Positions 37,287-45,030 of a stretch of 64,000 bases of DNA are shown in pieces. The stretch covers positions 2,361,116 to 2,425,115 of the forward strand of contig JAVSMP010000001.1 in the NCBI GenBank assembly GCA_032027145.1, given 5' to 3'. A program made the translations under genes and the position numbers. The notes beneath the pieces were generated by a model. That model saw nothing but the letters and a program-made list of their open reading frames with translations, ran no database searches and had not been told where the DNA came from. Within the stretch, counting starts at the first letter, position 1. Each line of letters starts with the position of its first letter. Origin of the DNA: Ignavibacterium sp. (lineage in GTDB: Bacteria > Bacteroidota > Ignavibacteria > Ignavibacteriales > Ignavibacteriaceae).

Positions 37287-39446
37287 ATGAAAGATGATAA
37301 AATAAATGAAGAAGCATATAAAAAATTAAAATATTCCTATCATCCCGAAATAACATTCGAACTAACAAAAGAGGAAGGGGGAAAGAAAAATAAAGGCTGG
37401 TTACTCACCGAGACTAACTGGAAAGAAGAATCTCTCAAGGAAATGGTTAAAACTGTTTCTTACCTGCCGTCAAAACTTAAACACGGTCATAAAATAAAGA
37501 AGAATGTCGAAGAAGTATATTTTCTGACATTGGACTTTGACAAGAATGATCCTACTATAGAAGAGTTTAAGAAAAATTGGGAGAAGACACAGTTCTCCTG
37601 GTTCCTGCATACAACCGTAAATCACCAGAAAACAATTAGCGACGAAGGCGAAAGCATTCGGGCAATTGATAAATTCAGAGTTATCGTTCCGCTATCAAGA
37701 CCTATTTCACTTAAAGAGCTGGATAAAATGGAAGAGTTCTGGGAAGAGAAATTTCCATTAATTGATACAACTTGTTTTGATGGTAATCGTTATTTCAAGA
37801 TGAGTCCGAATGCGATTACAGAGCTGCATAATTTTTATGATATTGATGGTAATGTTGTTTTTCTGAATCCCGATGATGAACAATTACAGGTAAAGAAGAA
37901 AAAGTCCGGCAAATCCAAAAAAGAAGAGATAACAATATCCCTGGACGATGAAATATTACTCGAGGATGAGACTACAAAAATTAAAGTTCGTGATATAACT
38001 CAGAAGACAAGGATTTTTTGTCCGTTCTGTGACCATTCAACTAGAACACATCCTCATACTCAAAACGCATTCATCGATATCAATAATGCAGGACAATATT
38101 ACATTTTCTGTTCAACTGAGGATACAACATACTGGCAGAAAAACACGGAAATAGATGCGGCTCGAAGTAAGTTGTTCTGGAATACATCTATTGGAGCTCC
38201 CTCTATGATTGGATTTAAATCCGCTAACGGTGATGGCTCGTTATATCTGTTCAAGAATGCGGCTGATTTTGATAATTATTGTATTCAGAATCATATTAAC
38301 CCGAATATTCGGGATTATCTGCCTCGCAGGGAAATAATATTCAATCCTCAAAGACCAGAGGGCTTGAATGATGAGTTCTATAATCTGTTTGAGGATAGTG
38401 AGTATTTGAAAAAAGATTATTCTACCTTACTACCCTTACCCCTTAATCAGGTCATCGAGGAACTTCAGTTACGATGCAAGGTTATTTACGAAATACTTAT
38501 AAACATATTCGGTGAGAAGAAATTTCTTGAGAGGTTCTTAAACTGGGTCGCTTACATTCTTCAGGAAAGAGAAAAAGCATATACAGCCTGGTTAATTACT
38601 TCTAAGATACAGGGAACCGGGAAGGACTTGATGTTCATTCGGATCCTGATGCCGTTGTTCGGAGAAAAACAGTCTCAATTGATGAATGGAAGTCGTATTG
38701 CAAAGAACTTTAATAAAATAGATATGAATTGTTTTCTTCGTGGATATAATGAGGTATTCAGCGCAGGTAATGTAAAAGAAAACCTTCATCGCAAGGAGAT
38801 GTTAAAGGATCTGATTACGGCTCCTTATCAGAGCATAGAAATAAAAGGAGTTGATACATTTCAGACATTCAACTTTATGAACTTCATTTTATTTTCTAAT
38901 TCGCAGCATCCAATAATCATTGATGATGAAGACAGAAGATTCAACGTAATCAGAAATGAAGAGGCAAAAAAAGTTAGTCAACTGGACATTTACAGAGGCC
39001 TGGAATATCTGGAACCTGACATTGAAAAAGAGCTTCCTGAATTTGCCAATATCATTTTCACTCTTGACTTTGATACAGAGCTGGCTAACATTCCGATTGA
39101 ATCAGATGCGAAGGATAGGTTAAAATCATTATCCAAGGATGAGTATGAGGAATTTGCTGAGAGATTAAAAGCAATGGATGCGGATTACTTTCTTCTGGAT
39201 GAGATATTTCCAGTTACAGAAAAGGAGAAATTACTTGATCAGTCAAGATCAGAAATAGCTCAGATGGTAATTGATACGATAACTTCTGATGGAGTAATTC
39301 CTGCAAGGTATATGAGCAGGATATGCAAATATCATTTTAGCCACCATCACTACAAGTCAATACTTGAGAGGTTGAAATTGAAGGGTATAGAAGAGACAAC
39401 TAAGAGAATACTAACAGGACCTACGAAAGTATATGAATGTAAGTAA
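37287..39446 (+). CDS. Primase-helicase: AEP-like primase with zinc finger and SF3-type ATPase (DUF5906-like)
   Basis: A 719-residue replication protein of phage/plasmid type. The N-terminal domain has FLTLDFDKND (D83, D85), SWFLHTT (H108) and DKFRVIVPL, the layout of archaeo-eukaryotic primase motifs. Residues ~245-278 are a zinc finger (CPFCDH ... YYIFCSTE). Residues ~410-560 are a DUF5906/D5-like ATPase: IQGTGKDL as Walker A (K446, followed by Asp not Ser/Thr), GYNEVFS as Walker B and FSNSQHPIIIDDEDRRF as the sensor/arginine region. The C-terminus is probably a winged helix. AGGAGG lies upstream. It should open and prime DNA at the repeat cluster that follows the gene. Confidence 0.87.
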   Translation: MKDDKINEEAYKKLKYSYHPEITFELTKEEGGKKNKGWLLTETNWKEESLKEMVKTVSYLPSKLKHGHKIKKNVEEVYFLTLDFDKNDPTIEEFKKNWEKTQFSWFLHTTVNHQKTISDEGESIRAIDKFRVIVPLSRPISLKELDKMEEFWEEKFPLIDTTCFDGNRYFKMSPNAITELHNFYDIDGNVVFLNPDDEQLQVKKKKSGKSKKEEITISLDDEILLEDETTKIKVRDITQKTRIFCPFCDHSTRTHPHTQNAFIDINNAGQYYIFCSTEDTTYWQKNTEIDAARSKLFWNTSIGAPSMIGFKSANGDGSLYLFKNAADFDNYCIQNHINPNIRDYLPRREIIFNPQRPEGLNDEFYNLFEDSEYLKKDYSTLLPLPLNQVIEELQLRCKVIYEILINIFGEKKFLERFLNWVAYILQEREKAYTAWLITSKIQGTGKDLMFIRILMPLFGEKQSQLMNGSRIAKNFNKIDMNCFLRGYNEVFSAGNVKENLHRKEMLKDLITAPYQSIEIKGVDTFQTFNFMNFILFSNSQHPIIIDDEDRRFNVIRNEEAKKVSQLDIYRGLEYLEPDIEKELPEFANIIFTLDFDTELANIPIESDAKDRLKSLSKDEYEEFAERLKAMDADYFLLDEIFPVTEKEKLLDQSRSEIAQMVIDTITSDGVIPARYMSRICKYHFSHHHYKSILERLKLKGIEETTKRILTGPTKVYECK

Positions 39447-39458
39447 TTACATAATCTA

Positions 39459-39494
39459 CCACGCACAGTCAGAGATGGCTGTGCTGGTTTTGTT
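39459..39494 (+). terminator. Terminator-like hairpin after the primase gene
   Basis: ACCACGCACAG (39459-39469) pairs with CTGTGCTGGT (39480-39489) with a small bulge, followed by a T-rich stretch that runs into the first GTTACC repeat. It lies 13 bases past the stop at 39446. Confidence 0.6.
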
Positions 39495-39772
39495 ACCTTT
39501 GTTACCTCTGTGTTACCTTTTTGTTACCTCTGGATTGTGGGAATTTGAGCTGAAATTGAAGAAAACAGGGGTTTGTAACTTTGTAACCTGTTTTTAGAAG
39601 TCCAGAAAATAAATAAATAATAAATTTTTTTTAAGGAGAGACAAGAAAAAAAATAATTTAATTAATTTCTTTGAGCGACTTGAAAAATGAGGTTACAGAG
39701 GTTACAAGGTAACAAATTGCAAATTTAAACTAAAAACATAAGATCGTGTTACCTTTCTGTTACCTTTGTAAC
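39492..39772. repeat. Iteron-like cluster of GTTACC/GTAAC repeats, putative replication origin
   Basis: The palindrome-related core GTTAC/GTAAC occurs 12 times in 281 bases: 39492, 39501, 39512, 39523, 39575, 39583, 39692, 39701, 39709, 39748, 39759 and 39768. Six of these are direct copies of GTTACC, four of them spaced 9, 11 and 11 bases, and two more spaced 11; others are inverted. A very AT-rich stretch (39601-39665) lies between the two groups. Position directly behind the primase-helicase gene, helical spacing and an AT-rich core are what a plasmid-type origin looks like. The rest of 39447-39879 holds no gene. Confidence 0.6.
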
Positions 39773-39879
39773 TTTTAGCGAGGTCTAGTACAAAGAGATA
39801 TAAAAAGAATGATTAAAGCGTGGTAGGGACGTTTAATTAAACCACCAAAATACTACCGAAAAATGGAGGACTTAAGAAA

Positions 39880-40197
39880 ATGAGGGACACTAGTTATAGT
39901 ATGACACAAAAACTAATAAAAACTTTAGGAATTGCTGAAGTAGAAAAAGCCTGGATTGGCAAAGGAATGAATGCCTGGAGAGAACTAAGCGAAAGAATGA
40001 ATGAGTATGTCAGTCCGTATGTTCTCAGGTATATGAGCAATAAGTATTCGTGGAAACGGATGTGCAATCCAAGATCTGCAATATATAAGGCTGTGGTTAT
40101 TAAAAAGACAATGCCAGCAGCCTACTATAAACATTTAATATTCCCAACGGAGGAATTAAGAGATGGAAAAAGAAACAATTCAGAACTATCTGAATAA
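39880..40197 (+). CDS. Hypothetical small island protein
   Basis: A 105-residue protein with a strong ribosome binding site (GGAGG, 11 bases before ATG). Basic and helix-rich (QKLIKTLGIAEVEKAWIGKGMNAWRELSERMNEY ... SIYKAVV-type end), no signal peptide or membrane helix. No family recognised; size, charge and position would suit a DNA-binding protein. Its last 35 bases overlap the next ORF. Confidence 0.6.
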   Translation: MRDTSYSMTQKLIKTLGIAEVEKAWIGKGMNAWRELSERMNEYVSPYVLRYMSNKYSWKRMCNPRSAIYKAVVIKKTMPAAYYKHLIFPTEELRDGKRNNSELSE

Positions 40198-40543
40198 TTA
40201 TCCTGAAATAGTCTACGATGGAATAAATAGAGATTTTAGTAACCCAAATTATGAAAGAGATAGAGAACTATTATTCAATGCAACTGATGAAATTGAAAAA
40301 TGTATTTATTGGTTGGTTGAGTTCTACAAGCCAAGTAAAACAATGAAAAAACCAAGCAGCACTCTGCAATTGAAATTCTATGTTGAGAAGTTCTTTGGCA
40401 AATATATTTCTAATGGTTCTTTTATTTCGGCTGTAAAAATTCTAGGATATGAGTATCACGAATTGCCGGATGATAACAGTATTTATCTATCGTTTGATAA
40501 ACAGCAGAGAAAAAAATACAGAGAAAAGTTCTTTAAAGCATAG
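40163..40543 (+). CDS. Hypothetical small island protein
   Basis: A 126-residue protein whose ATG at 40163 overlaps the end of the previous gene by 35 bases; GGAGG lies at the right distance inside that gene, so the overlap is believable. The sequence is mixed-charge with no signal peptide. Middle section YWLVEFYKPSKTMKKPSSTL and a C-terminal basic end (KKYREKFFKA). No family recognised. Confidence 0.6.
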   Translation: MEKETIQNYLNNYPEIVYDGINRDFSNPNYERDRELLFNATDEIEKCIYWLVEFYKPSKTMKKPSSTLQLKFYVEKFFGKYISNGSFISAVKILGYEYHELPDDNSIYLSFDKQQRKKYREKFFKA

Positions 40544-40587
40544 ATGAGTTTTTACAAATCAATTAACCAAATCCTGGAGGTGAGCAA

Positions 40588-40776
40588 ATGAACCAAAAAA
40601 TTAAAGACAAATCAATGGACGATATCCTGAGGGATACACAGCATAACTCAAAAGCACAGGAAGTCTTTCTTAAGCTTCTTGCTAAACAGAAGAAACCAGC
40701 TAATCCTTTTGACAAGGTAAGGTCTGAGACCTGGAATCCATCAGGTGAAATTAAACCAGGGCCTGATTATGCTTAA
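40588..40776 (+). CDS. Hypothetical 62-residue island protein
   Basis: ATG at 40588 preceded by GGAGGTGA, one of the best ribosome binding sites in the window. Short, polar, lysine-rich (MNQKIKDKSMDDILRDTQHN; KLLAKQKKPANPF), probably cytosolic. Not recognised. Its stop overlaps the start of the next gene (8 bases), suggesting coupled translation. Confidence 0.6.
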   Translation: MNQKIKDKSMDDILRDTQHNSKAQEVFLKLLAKQKKPANPFDKVRSETWNPSGEIKPGPDYA

Positions 40777-41209
40777 ATATATTTATACATTAGCTACACT
40801 GCTTGATTCTAAATCAAAGATCAGAAAACATTACAGCCCAGAAACTGTAATTTCTGATTTATTTGATGAAGATCTGGATGAAATAGATTTTATTAAGTCT
40901 CTATCAGAACTTGAATTGATTTATGGATTTGAAATCCCAGAGGATCTATACGATAAAACAGATTTAACTCTTGGTGAGTTTGCGGATGAGCTTTCACATA
41001 TACCAGTAATCCCTGATGAACTTTATCCTGAATTCTTTGATATAAAATTTACATCAATGAAGCTGACTAAAAGATATATTGAACTGGAAAATAAAACAGA
41101 TGCATATTCAGTTCGTGAAAAGAATGAGATTAGTAAAAAGTTTGATGAACTAACACTTGAGTTGAATATGCTAATGGAATATGAGAATAAGATTTATTTG
41201 ATGAATTAG
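40769..41209 (+). CDS. Acyl-carrier-protein-like protein lacking the phosphopantetheine serine
   Basis: A 146-residue protein from the ATG at 40769 (MLKYIYTLATLLD); an in-frame ATG at 40745 gives 8 more residues but lies well inside the preceding gene. Residues ~20-70 (VISDLFDEDLDEIDFIKSLSELELIYGFEIPEDLY ... DLTLGEFADEL, with my break) follow the acyl carrier protein pattern, but the DSL motif that would carry phosphopantetheine reads EIDFI, with no serine at the attachment position. A helical C-terminus of ~70 residues follows. It could be a structural ACP-fold protein or a chance resemblance. Last gene of the island. Confidence 0.55.
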   Translation: MLKYIYTLATLLDSKSKIRKHYSPETVISDLFDEDLDEIDFIKSLSELELIYGFEIPEDLYDKTDLTLGEFADELSHIPVIPDELYPEFFDIKFTSMKLTKRYIELENKTDAYSVREKNEISKKFDELTLELNMLMEYENKIYLMN

Positions 41210-41287
41210 ATCCTTAATTCCCATTTGCACAAATTATTTTATCAACTAGTAATTTCTAAAATGGAAATATCATTCACCTAAATTTTA

Positions 41288-42346
41288 TTATTGTAAAGAT
41301 TGAACTTCTACTAAGCTTAGATAAAAAATACCATTTCCATTAATCCGGATTCCAACACCCCCTGATTCAGGTTCGGTTCCATGCCCGTGAACTACCATTT
41401 TATTGTTAATATAACCTCTGAAATGAGTTCCTTCGCTTACAACTTTTATTTCAAGCCAGTCTTTATTAGTGAATTTCTCTTTTTCAAAGATTTTAATTTC
41501 GCCATTGCTTTTCCTCGATAGAGAAATTTCTCCATCTTTTAGACCGAGAAAATCATAATTGTTTTTATCCACAAAGTGATGAATCAATTCTAACTCACCA
41601 GTAAAATCATCAATATTAATTTTCGCTGTAACCTGAACACCTTTTAATTTATTATCATAAATGAAAATTGATTCAGGTACCTTATGAAACATTAAAACAG
41701 ATTCAGCAGGATCAAACATTGGACTGAGTCCATCCAATGAACCTTCTATCCATTTGAATTTTTCTGATAGTACTTTAATTATTCCATTATCCGCAATTAG
41801 TTTCCAGGAACCATTTCCATTTATAGTAAAGGTTGAATCAGATATATGTTCTTTTTCTGTGGTATCATTTTTTTGTTTTTCTTGTTTGATAAGGTTTCCA
41901 GTCCCTACACCATATCCGAATACCATCTGTGCGCCGTGATCGCCTGTTTGATATAAGAAATAAATACCTAAAATACCGATAAGAACAATTGGTATAATGA
42001 AAATCTTTTTCAAAGATTTAAAAAAGATTCCGATTGACAATCTTATAATTGTGTAAATGCTAAAAAACCATAATGTAGTTTCAGCCCAATCGGCGTGTTC
42101 ATTTATTGCTGAGAATGCATTAGCGGGAATTTCAATACTATCGGAAGCGGCATTGCCTGTAATAAACGCAATTACTGCCGCTATTGTTCCTAAAATATAA
42201 AGCAGAAATGCTGACTTTCTAATCCAATCGGATTTTGACAATAGCAATCCGGTAAGATCTAGCAATACTGCAAGGATTAAAAGCACAATCGGAAAATGAA
42301 TAATCATCGGATGAATATTCGGTGCCCAATCAGGTAGTAATTTCAT
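41288..42346 (-). CDS. DUF2231 membrane protein with C-terminal LamG-like domain
   Basis: A 352-residue protein. The N-terminal ~140 residues are a DUF2231-type membrane domain with four helices and the motif HPMIIHFPIVLLILAVLLD, which contains histidines often proposed to bind heme or metal. The rest (~residues 175-352) is a concanavalin/LamG-like beta sandwich (WKLIADNG ... GYINNKMVVHGHG) that would be periplasmic. GGAGG precedes the ATG. It is the last gene of the minus-strand metal cluster. Confidence 0.78.
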   Translation of the reverse strand: MKLLPDWAPNIHPMIIHFPIVLLILAVLLDLTGLLLSKSDWIRKSAFLLYILGTIAAVIAFITGNAASDSIEIPANAFSAINEHADWAETTLWFFSIYTIIRLSIGIFFKSLKKIFIIPIVLIGILGIYFLYQTGDHGAQMVFGYGVGTGNLIKQEKQKNDTTEKEHISDSTFTINGNGSWKLIADNGIIKVLSEKFKWIEGSLDGLSPMFDPAESVLMFHKVPESIFIYDNKLKGVQVTAKINIDDFTGELELIHHFVDKNNYDFLGLKDGEISLSRKSNGEIKIFEKEKFTNKDWLEIKVVSEGTHFRGYINNKMVVHGHGTEPESGGVGIRINGNGIFYLSLVEVQSLQ

Positions 42347-42390
42347 AACAACCTCCTTATTAATTTTATGACTGAAAAATAATTGCGAAA

Positions 42391-43308
42391 TTATAAACTG
42401 AAATTTATACCTGCGCTCAAACTAAAGTCCGGACTGTAATTACTTAAACCTTTAGAACCAATTAAAGATAAAACCATTGTATAGTTTAATTTAAAATTAA
42501 ATCCAAGAGATAATCGTCTCGGCGGTTCATAATTATCGAGTATAGATGTATAGGAAAGAAAATAAAGCAAAACAGAATTTCCGTTTTCAGAAATAAATTT
42601 TCCCAATCCAATTCCATAAGTAAATGGATTTTTATAATCTATTCCATCAGGATCTCCGAATTTTATAAATCCGACTTCAGCTAAAAGCACAAAAGATTCA
42701 ATTGATCGTCTCACATTTGCCGAAAGACTATAATCAAATTTTCCTGTACCAATTGTTGTGCTTGCGGAAGCAGTTGGAAATTTTATACCCGGAGTAATAT
42801 AAAGGTCTATAGGATTATTAATTTCATTAAGAAACTGGTATGATCCGTATATATAAAAATCACCTAAAGATATTTGCGAATTCATCATAGAACTTTGATT
42901 AACAGAATTATTCCCACCGTGCATATTACCACCTTCATTTATCATTCCTCCGTTGCTTTCACCTTCTCTGCCTGTTGGAATAATCATCATCCCGGATTGT
43001 GTAAACCCGGGACGATTTTGTGCTATCACTGGAATATAGCTGTATAAGGAGAAGTTTTCATTTTGATAACTAATTCCTCCATAAAGAAAATAAAGAGTGT
43101 TGTATTCATTATAAAAATAATTTCCGCCTGTAACCTGGAATGATGTTGATAAAATCCACCCGGAACTTCTTTCAGAGAGGTATGATTGACCATTCACTTC
43201 AACAGGTAGAATTATGACAGAAAATATTACTATAAACAATCTGGCTACGGCTTGGCGCTTCGCCAGGACGAGAGAGGTTACTAAAAAAGAATTAATAAGA
43301 GTTCTCAT
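42391..43308 (-). CDS. Outer-membrane beta-barrel or transporter-like protein
   Basis: A 305-residue exported protein with many alternating beta strands and the terminal aromatic pattern of an outer-membrane barrel (SAGINFSL at the end). Internal Gly/Asn/Met-rich loop (SNGGMINEGGNMHGGNNS) might bind metal. The N-terminus is odd: the signal peptide is interrupted by LAKRQAVARL, encoded by a GC-rich palindromic insert. Translation might instead start at the TTG downstream. It lies 7 bases after the methionine-rich gene in the same operon. Confidence 0.65.
   Translation of the reverse strand: MRTLINSFLVTSLVLAKRQAVARLFIVIFSVIILPVEVNGQSYLSERSSGWILSTSFQVTGGNYFYNEYNTLYFLYGGISYQNENFSLYSYIPVIAQNRPGFTQSGMMIIPTGREGESNGGMINEGGNMHGGNNSVNQSSMMNSQISLGDFYIYGSYQFLNEINNPIDLYITPGIKFPTASASTTIGTGKFDYSLSANVRRSIESFVLLAEVGFIKFGDPDGIDYKNPFTYGIGLGKFISENGNSVLLYFLSYTSILDNYEPPRRLSLGFNFKLNYTMVLSLIGSKGLSNYSPDFSLSAGINFSL
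43242..43276 (-). repeat. GC-rich palindromic insert inside a signal peptide
   Basis: TGGCG / CGCCA (centre 43253-43265, 3-base loop) within a ~35-base GC-rich stretch in an AT-rich gene. In frame it encodes LVLAKRQAVARL in the middle of an otherwise ordinary signal peptide. It resembles protein-coding palindromic elements, but no second copy is in this window to prove it is a repeat. Confidence 0.5.
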
Positions 43309-43315
43309 CTTTAAT

Positions 43316-43801
43316 TTATTTTTCTTCCATAAGTTTTTGAGTTTCTTCCATATTACTCATCATATCTTCAAAGTTGCCCATCATCTCATCCATATTATCC
43401 ATCATTTCATCCATCTTGTTTTGGAATTTTTTATTGTTCATCATTTCTTTGTTTCCCATCATATTTTGCATATGCTGAGTCACTCCTTTCATATTCACAG
43501 ACATTTGATTCATAGATTCCATCATAGGCATCATATTTTCGTTCATCATACTTTGCATATGCTGTTGCTGCATATTCATCTGCATATTCTGATGCTGCTG
43601 ATGCATTTCATTCATATTCTTCATCATTACGTTCATTCGTGAGGATATGTCATTCATCCTGTTCATCATATTTTGCATATTCTGCATTTGCATATTCATT
43701 CCCTGCTGCTGTCCGCCGTGCATCCCGTGATCGTGCTGAGCGATTACGTTAAGGTTAAGAACCGCCATTAACATTACAGTTGTTAAGATTATTAACTTCA
43801 T
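43316..43801 (-). CDS. Methionine-rich periplasmic protein, putative copper/silver buffer
   Basis: A 161-residue exported protein (signal MKLIILTTVMLMAVLNLNVIA) with 44 methionines, mostly as MxM, MM and MxxM, plus Gln, Asn and several His (HDHGMHGG). Such composition binds Cu(I) or Ag(I) as in CopK, PcoE or SilE, none of which is a close match. GGAG lies 9 bases before the ATG. Predicted to be helical. The context, a CusA-type pump operon, supports a metal-buffering role; that is an inference. Confidence 0.75.
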   Translation of the reverse strand: MKLIILTTVMLMAVLNLNVIAQHDHGMHGGQQQGMNMQMQNMQNMMNRMNDISSRMNVMMKNMNEMHQQHQNMQMNMQQQHMQSMMNENMMPMMESMNQMSVNMKGVTQHMQNMMGNKEMMNNKKFQNKMDEMMDNMDEMMGNFEDMMSNMEETQKLMEEK

Positions 43802-43833
43802 TTTAATTCTCCTTAAAGTTTTAAGATTATGTT

Positions 43834-44778
43834 TTATTTTATATTAAGAAGAGAATAAACCATTATTTTAGAATTATTCTCATTTAGTTGTTTCGCTTTT
43901 ACAAGATATAGTCGTGACTCTGATTCATCACCAATAATTTTATATAAATCGCTTAACATATAATATGCATCCGCTTCCTGTGGATAGTTTTTAATTTCAA
44001 GAAGTGCATATTTAATAGCCGTTTTTATTTTACCTTCCAGATATTGCTGGCTTGCCTTCAAAATATTTAAATGCTGTAAGTCTGGTGAGATTGCTTCTAA
44101 TCCATTCAAATATTCTAACGATTTTTTAAGTCTGTTCTGATTCTGATAAATAATAACTAATCCTTTTCTTGCTTCGATTAGATTATTATCTAATCTCAAC
44201 GCTTCAAAAAAATATTTTTCAGCATCGGTGTATAGATTTTGAGATAAATAAAATAATCCGAGAGTTTGGTAATTTTCACTGTTGTAAGGATTGATAGCGA
44301 TTAATTTTTTCAGAGTGTTTACAGCTTTTGGAAACTCACCAATTGTTCCGTATAAAACACTCAAATTGTAAAGTGCTTGCTCATTATCAGGTTGTATATT
44401 TACCGCTTTCGCAAGAAGACTTTCTGCTTTATCAAAATTCCCGTCATTAAGATTTATAACGCCAAGACTTATTAGTGCGTCTTCATCATTTGAATCCAAT
44501 TCCAATACTCTTTCATAGTAGTATTGAATCATTTGTATATTTTGTTTTGCTATAGAAATTTCAGCAAGATACTTTAATGTATTTATATCATCCGGCTTAT
44601 TATTTAGTGCTAATTGAAAGTAATCTTCTGCTTTAGGAATATTTCCTTCAAAAAAATATTTAACTCCTTTATCATAAGATTGGTTGAATTCTTTTTCGGC
44701 TGCTGACTCTGAACTGTCTTGTGCTTTTATAAAAATAAAAGATAAAAGCACTTCAACGAGTATTAAAATTCTTTTCAT
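43834..44778 (-). CDS. Periplasmic TPR protein
   Basis: A 314-residue protein: signal peptide MKRILILVEVLLSFIFIKA, then about seven tetratricopeptide repeats (EGNIPKAEDYFQLALNNKPDD, EALISLG ... style, in ~34-residue steps). The ATG at 44778 is chosen over the one at 44793 because GAGG lies upstream of it. TPR scaffolds organise protein complexes; here it probably serves the surrounding metal-handling genes, but no partner can be named. Confidence 0.82.
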   Translation of the reverse strand: MKRILILVEVLLSFIFIKAQDSSESAAEKEFNQSYDKGVKYFFEGNIPKAEDYFQLALNNKPDDINTLKYLAEISIAKQNIQMIQYYYERVLELDSNDEDALISLGVINLNDGNFDKAESLLAKAVNIQPDNEQALYNLSVLYGTIGEFPKAVNTLKKLIAINPYNSENYQTLGLFYLSQNLYTDAEKYFFEALRLDNNLIEARKGLVIIYQNQNRLKKSLEYLNGLEAISPDLQHLNILKASQQYLEGKIKTAIKYALLEIKNYPQEADAYYMLSDLYKIIGDESESRLYLVKAKQLNENNSKIMVYSLLNIK

Positions 44779-44817
44779 ATCATACCTCAGCATTGGTGGA
44801 ATTTCTTCAATGTAATA

Positions 44818-45030
44818 TTATTCGTTTGATTGTTCATTCTTATTAACCTTAGCGTGTATTGCTGCAAAATATTTTTCGGGATCAGCTTCAAATTTTTCTT
44901 TGCAAGGATATGAGCAAAAGTATAATATTTTGCCCTTGTAGAAATCTAAATCAGCAGCGTATTCCGGGTCTATATGAATTCCGCAAACCGGGTCACGAAC
45001 AAGGAAATCTTTCTTACTTATTTTTAGCAT
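44818..45030 (-). CDS. YHS-domain protein
   Basis: A 70-residue cytosolic protein. DPVCGIHIDPEYAADLDFYKGKILYFCSYPC-type text (broken here) gives the YHS layout: DPVCG, then YFCSYPCKEKFEADPEKY. YHS/TRASH domains bind metal, commonly copper, through these cysteines. The gene overlaps the end of the ABC ATPase gene by 7 bases. Confidence 0.88.
   Translation of the reverse strand: MLKISKKDFLVRDPVCGIHIDPEYAADLDFYKGKILYFCSYPCKEKFEADPEKYFAAIHAKVNKNEQSNE

Larger units (their letters stand above)
30385..41209. mobile_element. Putative integrated mobile element or plasmid-like island (borders approximate)
   Basis: Gene content changes abruptly here: a primase-helicase of phage/plasmid type, an iteron-like repeat cluster beside it, a DUF5659 protein, a HTH_17 (excisionase-like) protein, a 1580-residue multidomain protein with primase- and ATPase-like parts, and several unknown small proteins, flanked by housekeeping and metal-resistance genes. 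The genes sit in two divergent transcripts around a near-consensus promoter. No integrase, transposase, capsid or conjugation gene is visible, so the type of element and its exact borders are open. Confidence 0.65.

Noticed and set aside
39492-39772. Repeat cluster considered as a CRISPR array
   Set aside because: The repeat unit is only 5-6 bases, spacing is 9-11 bases in direct groups, copies are in both directions and no cas gene is present.
43214-43642. A His-rich plus-strand reading frame, opposite the methionine-rich gene
   Set aside because: It is the antisense of ATG-rich coding DNA (CAT codons read as His). The minus-strand gene has a signal peptide and ribosome binding site; the plus frame has neither.
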